In this document: in pieces, positions 58,207-64,000 of the stretch | Position numbering within the stretch: the first letter of the stretch is position 1 | Layout of the letters: every line of letters starts with the position of its first letter | NCBI RefSeq assembly: GCF_046630445.1 | Contig: NC_092340.1 | Coordinates: 366,443,001-366,507,000 of the forward strand | Direction of reading: 5' to 3' | Source of the DNA: Rutidosis leptorrhynchoides | Taxonomy: Eukaryota; Streptophyta; Magnoliopsida; Asterales; Asteraceae | Length of the DNA: 64,000 nucleotides | The notes under the pieces: generated by a model | Told to the model about the DNA's origin: nothing | The model's database searches: none | Seen by the model: the letters and a program-made list of their open reading frames with translations, nothing else | Program-made: the position numbers and the translations under genes

Positions 58207-60154
58207 TGATAATGCTAAAAACGAACATATATTTCATAGCATTATTCCTCAAGAAAGACAAGCTTTTAGTTGCAATTGTTCTATTTACAAGTGATATTCG
58301 TTTAAATAATAAAAGGTGAAGACAAAAGACAGATTCGACGATTTGAAGACGCAAACGACCAAAAAGCTCAAAAGAACAAAAGACAATCAAAAAGGTTCCA
58401 ATTATTGATAAGAAACGTCTCAAATTCACAAGAGTACAAGATTCAAAACGCAAAGTACAAGATATTAAATTGTACGCGAGGACGTTCGAAAATCCGGAAC
58501 CGGGACCAGAGTCAATTCTTAACGCTCGACGCAACGGACTAAAAATTACAAGTTAACTATATATATAAATATAATATAATATATAATTAATTATATTAAT
58601 TATATATATATTATATATATATATTTAAAACCGTCGGCAGCAGGAAACTCCAAGGGTGTAAACTGAAAATACCTCTCCGCGACTCGCGGAGTTTGAAGGG
58701 CTTTTTGCCGCGAGTCGCGGAGCCCCAAAAATCAAGTCTGGCTATAAATCAACCCGAATTCTGATCAAAAATATAATCATCATTTTTTTCTTCTCTTCAT
58801 ACGAAGTAATATATATTTATATTTATAATTTATATTTTAATTTTAATTATAATTCTAATAATAAGGGTATGTTAGCGAATGTTGTAAGGGTGTAAGTCGA
58901 AATTCTGTCCGTGTAACGCTACGCTATTTTTAATCATTGTAAGTTATGTTCAACCTTTTTATATTAATGTCTCGTAGCTAAGTTATTATTATGCTTATTT
59001 AAAACGAAGTAATCATGATGTTGGGCTAATTACTAAAATTGGGTAATTGGGCTTTGTACCATAATTGGGGTTTGGACAAAAGAACGACACTTGTGGAAAC
59101 TAGACTATGGGCTATTAATGGGCTTTATATTTGTTTAACTAAATGAAAGTTTGTTAATGTTAATATAAAGATTTACAATTGGGCGTCCCTATAAATTACC
59201 ATATACACTCGATCGGACACGATGGGTAGGGTATTTATATGTACGAATAATCGTTCATTTAACCGGACACGGGAATGGATTAATAGCCACTAGAATAATT
59301 AAAACAGGGGTGAAATTACATTCAAGGGTAATTGGTGTAATTGTTAACAAAGTAGTAAAACCTTGGTTTACACGCAGTCGATAACCTGGTGTATTCATTA
59401 AACAAAGTATTAAAACCTTGTTACAATTCGAATCCCCAATTAGTTGGAATATTTATCTTCGGGTATAATAATAATTTGACAAGGACACTTGCAATTTATA
59501 TTTATGACTGATGGACTGTTATGGACAAAAACCAGACGGACATATTGAATAATCCAGGACAAAGGACAATTAACCCATGGGCATAAAACTAAAATCAACA
59601 CGTCAAACATCATGATTACGGAAGTTTAAATAAGCATAATTCTTTTATTTCATATTTAATTTCCTTTATTTTATATTTAATTGCACTTTTAATTATCGTA
59701 CTTTTAATTATCGCAATTTAATTTTATCGCATTTTTATTATTCGCAATTTCATTATCGTTATTTACTTTACGCTTTAATTTAAAGTCTTGTATTTATTTT
59801 ATATTTTACATTAGGTTTTAACTGCGACTAAAGTTTTAAAATCGACAAACCGGTCATTAAACGGTAAAAAACCCCCCTTTATAATAATAATATTACTTAT
59901 ATATATATTTGTATTTTTATAAAAGTAAACTAATATAGCGTTGAGCTTTGTTTAAAGATTTCCCTGTGGAACGAACCGGACTTACTAAAAACTACACTAC
60001 TGTACGATTAGGTACACTGCCTATAAGTGTTGTAGCAAGGTTTAAGTATATCCATTCTATAAATAAATAAATATCTTGTATAAAATTGTATCGTATTTAA
60101 TAGTATTTTCTGCTAAAATTTAATAGTATTTTATACCCCTCTGCTTTGACATCA
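58207..60154 (+). repeat. 5' LTR of element D
   Basis: 1948 bp by terminal TGAT...ATCA. It contains AT-rich tracts near 58558-58625 and the paired palindromes at 58675-58722. No coding frame is supported. The second LTR is outside the window, so the ends are inferred from the dinucleotides and the primer site. Confidence 0.8.
58675..58722. repeat. Paired GC-rich palindromes in LTR D
   Basis: CTCCGCGACTCGCGGAG (58675-58691) and CCGCGAGTCGCGGAG (58708-58722) are each near-palindromic. They are also inverted relative to each other, so they could form one 15-bp stem. Confidence 0.8.
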
Positions 60155-60162
60155 AGTATTTT

Positions 60163-60180
60163 TGGCGCCGCTGCCGGGGA
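60163..60180 (+). other. Primer binding site, tRNA-Asp type (element D)
   Basis: TGGCGCCGCTGCCGGGGA is complementary to the 3' end of plant Asp tRNA except for one position. It lies eight bases after the LTR, as in Athila elements. Confidence 0.85.
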
Positions 60181-61559
60181 ACTATCTTAAAAGCCGGAAG
60201 CGCAACGCTAATATAAAAAAAAAAAAAAAAAATTTTAGTTACTTTTATTAAAAATTCGCTTTTGTAAAAATACGTTTTAAATATTCAAAAATATAAAAAG
60301 AAAAACAAAAATATAAGTATTTTTAGGATTTTGTTAAATATTTAAGTTTTATAAGTTTCTTTATTTTTATTTTAGTTTATAAAAATATAAGTTTTAATTT
60401 TAATATCTTTTATTTAATTTAAAAAACAGAAAACAAAATAAAAAAAAAAAAATAAAGAAAAACGCGTAAAAAGTAAGTCCTGTCAACTGAATTCCTGAAC
60501 CCCGCGACTTGCGGGGTTTTCCTCTTTATTTGCCGCGACTCGCGGAGACCCTCTGACACACGGACAAAAACCCTAATCACGGGTTATTTTTAATTATTAT
60601 TATTATTAAAACCTAAATATTATTATTATTATTAATTTTAGTTTTATTTTTACTTTTTACTTTATATTTATGTATTTAGTATTAATTAAGTTTTTATTAA
60701 ATTGTAAAATTAATAATTTATTAAATAAATAACATAAAAATAATATTTTTATAAAAATTATACTTTTTACAACTTTTTGTATATTTTTATATTTTGTACC
60801 TTTTTAATCGTTGTAGCGTAATATTTGAATTTTTTAGCTCATATTTAATTTTAAACTTAGTTTTAGCTATAATTATTTTTACTCCTATATTTTTAGGCTT
60901 TGCCGTAGAATTCCTTAAGTGCTTTTTCTTTAAACTAAGATTTAGGTGCTTTAGAATTTTGCGACGCCTTTTTAAGTTTTAGTTTCTTTTTAAGTTATTT
61001 CCATTTGAGATTTAGTTTTTCTTGTAAGCTTTAATATTTTTAGACCTTTTACTATGTATCAATTATCATTCCAATTAGTAATTTCAATTTGCGATTATAA
61101 TTTTAAGTTAGTTGTAGTAATAAGGTTAAATTAGTTAAGTATTTTTAAGTTTTTATAAGTTTCTTTTATTTTTCCGTCACCTTTTATTTTTCAACCATTT
61201 TTCCTTTTTCGACCTTTTTCGACGAACTCTTTTTCTTTCTTATTTCTCGCCATTCTAGTTTTTAGGACTTAGAATTTTTTTCTACTTCTTATCTAAATTT
61301 CTTAAAATTACGAAAATTTATTTTGAGTGGTTAAATTGATAGACATCAAAATTTTCTGGTTCGTAGTAATAGTTGGATTTGTACGTGGACCGGGTTATTG
61401 GAGCCAAACAGTCCTCAATTATATTGAGACCAAACGAATCCTGCCCCTCTGCTGCATCTTTTGGCTATTCGAAACGTGGGCAAAATCAGAAAAGTCTATT
61501 AATTGGATAACTTATTATAATTTTTCTTTCCTTTTTAAAACTAATAAGATATTCAGTGA
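60181..61559 (+). other. Untranslated leader of element D
   Basis: Very AT-rich, with poly-A near 60213-60231 and no supported gene. It holds a second palindrome pair, CCCCGCGACTTGCGGGG (60500-60516) and CCGCGACTCGCGGAG (60533-60547), nearly the same motif as in its LTR. Long leaders are usual in Athila elements. Confidence 0.7.
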
Positions 61560-64000
61560 ATGCACCGAGCAAGACGTTCATCACCTTTTGTACGTTCACC
61601 ACCTGTAACTCGATCAAGACATCGTTTAACAAATATAACCGCCGTTGATTTTTCTTTAGAATCGTCATCCAGTCGACCAAGTACTTCAGTTCAAATTTCC
61701 GATAATCCATTTTTTGAACCCAACCTCACAATTGAGAATCCAGAAAATATTCAGGAACGGTTCATAGATCCTGAACCATTAAACTTTCCTCCGGAACCAC
61801 CAATCATTCAAACAGAGATTGTTGAGGAACGAACTATTAAATCAGAATCATCTAGTGATACCGATTCAACAAATTCAATTATGGAGAATCTGGAACCTTT
61901 AAGTATGGAAGACCGAATGAGAGCTAAACGCACTGGCCAAGGTCACGCAATTACTCATCCAGACATTAATGCGCCAGATTATGAAATCAAAGGAAAAATT
62001 CTACACATGGTGACTAATCAATGCCAATTTAGTGGTGCGCCGAAGGAAGATCCAAATGAACATCTACGTACCTTTAATAGGATCTGCACACTATTTAAAA
62101 TACGAGAAGTGGAGGATGAACAAATATATCTCATGTTATTTCCCTGGACTTTAAAGGGAGAAGCCAAAGATTGGTTGGAATCGTTACCTGAAGGGGCGAT
62201 CGATACATGGGACGTTTTAATTGACAAATTTCTTAAACAATTTTTTCCTGCATCTAAAGCCGTAAGACTTCAAGCAGAAATTGTTACGTTCACACAGAAG
62301 CCAAATGAAACTCTATATGAGGCGTGGACAAGATATGGAAAGTTATTAAGAGGATGTCCGCAACATGGTTTAGACACCTGTCAAATAGTACAAATATTCT
62401 ACCGAGGATGCGACATCACTACAAGAAAAGACATAGATATAGCAGCTGGTGGTTCTATTATGAAGAAAACCGAAACTGATGCTTACAAAATTATTGATAA
62501 CACTGCTTCCCACTCGCATGAGTGGCACCAAGAAAAAGATATCATTAGATCATCTAAAGCAGCTAGAGCCGATTCTAGCCATGACTTAGATTCCATTTCC
62601 GCAAAGATAGATGCTGTGGAAAGACGAATGGAAAAGATGACTAAGGATATTCACTCTATACGAATTAGTTGTGAGCAGTGTGGAGGACCACATTTGACAA
62701 AAGATTGTTTAAGTATTGAATTAACAATGGAACAAAGAGAGAATATTTCATACATAAACCAAAGGCCTGGAAATAATTATCAGAATAATTATCAACCGCC
62801 AAGACCGATTTACAATCAAAACCAGAATTATAACCGAAATATTCCATACAATAACCAACAAGGTCCTAGCAATCAACAAGTATCCAATAATACTTACAAT
62901 CAGCAAAGACCGAATTTTCAAAACAAACCACCACAACAAACCGAAGATAAAAAGCCGAATTTAGAAGATATGATGACGAAGCTAGTTGAAACTCAAACGC
63001 AGTTTTTCACATCTCAAAAACAAACAAATGAACAAAATGCTCAAGCATTTAGAAATCAACAAGCTTCTATTCAAAATCTGGAACAAGAAGTAAGTAACCT
63101 AGCAAGGTTAATAGGTGAAAGAAAACCGGGAAGTCTACCTAGTGATACAAATGCTAACCCCCGGAATGAAACAGCTAAAGCTATTACCACAAGAAGTGGT
63201 ACAACACTTAAACCACCTGAAATACCTGTAACTTCTGATGAAACTATTCCTACTCCACAAGAACCACAACCTGATCAAGATAAGGAAAAAGAACCGGTAG
63301 TTGAAAAGGTTGATGAAGATAACACAGTTAAGGCTAAACCTTATGTTAAACCATACCAACCACCACTTCCTTATCCGAGTAAAATGAAGAAAGAAAAACT
63401 TGAAGCCGAGCAATCCAAATTCTTGGATATGTTTAAACAGATAAATGTAAATCTTCCTTTCATTGATGTGATTTCAGGAATGCCAAGGTATGCTAAATTC
63501 TTGAAAGATCTAATCACGAATAGAAAGAAAATGGAAGAACTCTCGGCTGTTACTATGAATGCTAATTGTTCAGCAGTGCTGTTGAATAAGATACCAGAAA
63601 AACTATCTGATCCAGGAAGTTTCACAATTCCATGTTTTCTGGGTAGTCTTAGTTCAATAGAAGCATTGGCTGATTTAGGTGCTAGTATAAATCTAATGCC
63701 GTATTCACTATACGCTAAACTAGACCTTGGAGAATTGAAACCAACCAGAATAAGCATACAACTAGCCGATAGATCAATAAAATATCCTAGAGGGATAATG
63801 GAGAACATGCTAGTTAAAGTTGGTAATTTAGTATTTCCAGTAGATTTTGTTGTTTTGGACATGGAAGAAGATTCTCAAGTTCCTCTCATATTAGGAAGAC
63901 CATTCTTAAACACGGCTAAAGCAATGATAGACGTGTTCGGTAAGAAACTGACCCTAAGTATAGAGGATGAGAGTGTTACCTTTTCAGTGGATAGAGCAAT
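61560..64000 (+). CDS. Gag and protease of Athila-like element D (runs off window)
   Basis: The frame is open from ATG 61560 (MHRARRSSPFVRSPP) to the window end, 813 codons. A second in-frame ATG at 61881 (MENLEPLSMEDRMRAKRTGQ) could be the start, but the upstream stretch is also open. The Retrotrans_gag-type core spans about residues 175-275, with LFPWTLKGEAKDWLESLPEG, FLKQFFPASKAVRLQAEI and LYEAWTRYGKLLRGCPQHGL. A single knuckle-like CEQCGGPHLTKDC is at residue 371, followed by a Gln/Asn-rich spacer (about residues 395-460). The protease motif ADLGASINLMPYSLY has its catalytic Asp at 705, and PLILGRPFL follows near 775. No stop was seen, so this element may still be coding-competent. RT and integrase would follow outside the window. 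Confidence 0.85.
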   Translation, partial: MHRARRSSPFVRSPPVTRSRHRLTNITAVDFSLESSSSRPSTSVQISDNPFFEPNLTIENPENIQERFIDPEPLNFPPEPPIIQTEIVEERTIKSESSSDTDSTNSIMENLEPLSMEDRMRAKRTGQGHAITHPDINAPDYEIKGKILHMVTNQCQFSGAPKEDPNEHLRTFNRICTLFKIREVEDEQIYLMLFPWTLKGEAKDWLESLPEGAIDTWDVLIDKFLKQFFPASKAVRLQAEIVTFTQKPNETLYEAWTRYGKLLRGCPQHGLDTCQIVQIFYRGCDITTRKDIDIAAGGSIMKKTETDAYKIIDNTASHSHEWHQEKDIIRSSKAARADSSHDLDSISAKIDAVERRMEKMTKDIHSIRISCEQCGGPHLTKDCLSIELTMEQRENISYINQRPGNNYQNNYQPPRPIYNQNQNYNRNIPYNNQQGPSNQQVSNNTYNQQRPNFQNKPPQQTEDKKPNLEDMMTKLVETQTQFFTSQKQTNEQNAQAFRNQQASIQNLEQEVSNLARLIGERKPGSLPSDTNANPRNETAKAITTRSGTTLKPPEIPVTSDETIPTPQEPQPDQDKEKEPVVEKVDEDNTVKAKPYVKPYQPPLPYPSKMKKEKLEAEQSKFLDMFKQINVNLPFIDVISGMPRYAKFLKDLITNRKKMEELSAVTMNANCSAVLLNKIPEKLSDPGSFTIPCFLGSLSSIEALADLGASINLMPYSLYAKLDLGELKPTRISIQLADRSIKYPRGIMENMLVKVGNLVFPVDFVVLDMEEDSQVPLILGRPFLNTAKAMIDVFGKKLTLSIEDESVTFSVDRA

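Larger units (their letters stand above)
58207..64000 (+). mobile_element. Athila-like Ty3/gypsy element D (5' half)
   Basis: The 5' LTR (58207-60154) begins TGATAATGC and ends CATCA. It is followed by a tRNA-Asp-type primer site, a 1.4-kb leader and an open gag-protease frame that runs off the window. The primer type, a short gap between LTR and primer site, the gag features and a DLGAS protease motif all point to the Athila lineage. Its insertion point is inside LTR C. Confidence 0.85.

Overview
The window is AT-rich nuclear DNA of a flowering plant. The LTR families resemble ones I associate with Asteraceae, but that assignment is from memory and is moderate confidence only. I see no ordinary single-copy host gene. 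Almost everything is transposable elements nested inside one another, mainly Ty3/gypsy LTR retrotransposons, plus a broken Ty1/copia element, a Helitron remnant, a TIR transposon and microsatellites. Element letters A-G below are mine.

Left block (1-27210). A 5'-cut copia element (23008-27210) was apparently entered by gypsy element G, of which one LTR piece (21473-23007) is in view. G's LTR was entered by gypsy element F (minus strand, 1-21472, left LTR cut by the window edge). F was entered by gypsy element A (plus strand, 3949-17033, 5-bp duplication TTTAC). A is a complete chromovirus-type element with 3.25-kb LTRs, an initiator-Met primer site and a gag-pol frame carrying two premature stops. 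F has LTRs, a primer site, a chromodomain remnant and unfamiliar small ORFs, but no reverse transcriptase.

Middle (27230-34569). A minus-strand Helitron remnant carries an intron-containing RPA-like gene and the end of a helicase. It is followed by about 1.6 kb with no recognisable gene, a 1.35-kb TIR element, a second possible Helitron terminus, two (AAT)n arrays and a truncated LTR.

Right block (34570-64000). One LTR of the A family (C) was hit three times. Element B is a full but dead sibling of A (minus, 36976-50340, duplication TCTTA). Element E is a very young deletion derivative (minus, 50951-58063, duplication AGAAA). Element D is an Athila-like element with a tRNA-Asp primer site and an intact gag-protease frame (plus, 58207 to the window end).

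Main discovery candidate: A and B carry two extra sense ORFs between primer site and gag, first an acidic disordered protein and then a host-type F-box protein. The gene order in both is LTR, PBS, acidic ORF, F-box, gag-pol, LTR. This looks like a gypsy family that captured a ubiquitin-ligase adaptor and kept it. An anti-silencing role is an attractive but untested inference.

Second layer: several non-coding modules are shared between otherwise dissimilar elements. They are an LTR promoter-like block with a covarying stem-loop (A, C, E, F, G), a pair of tandem hairpins with compensatory changes (E and F), a leader direct repeat (A, B, E), a copy of the polypurine tract upstream of gag (A, B, F), and paired GC-rich palindromes in four LTRs. 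All of these are read by eye and need alignment to confirm.
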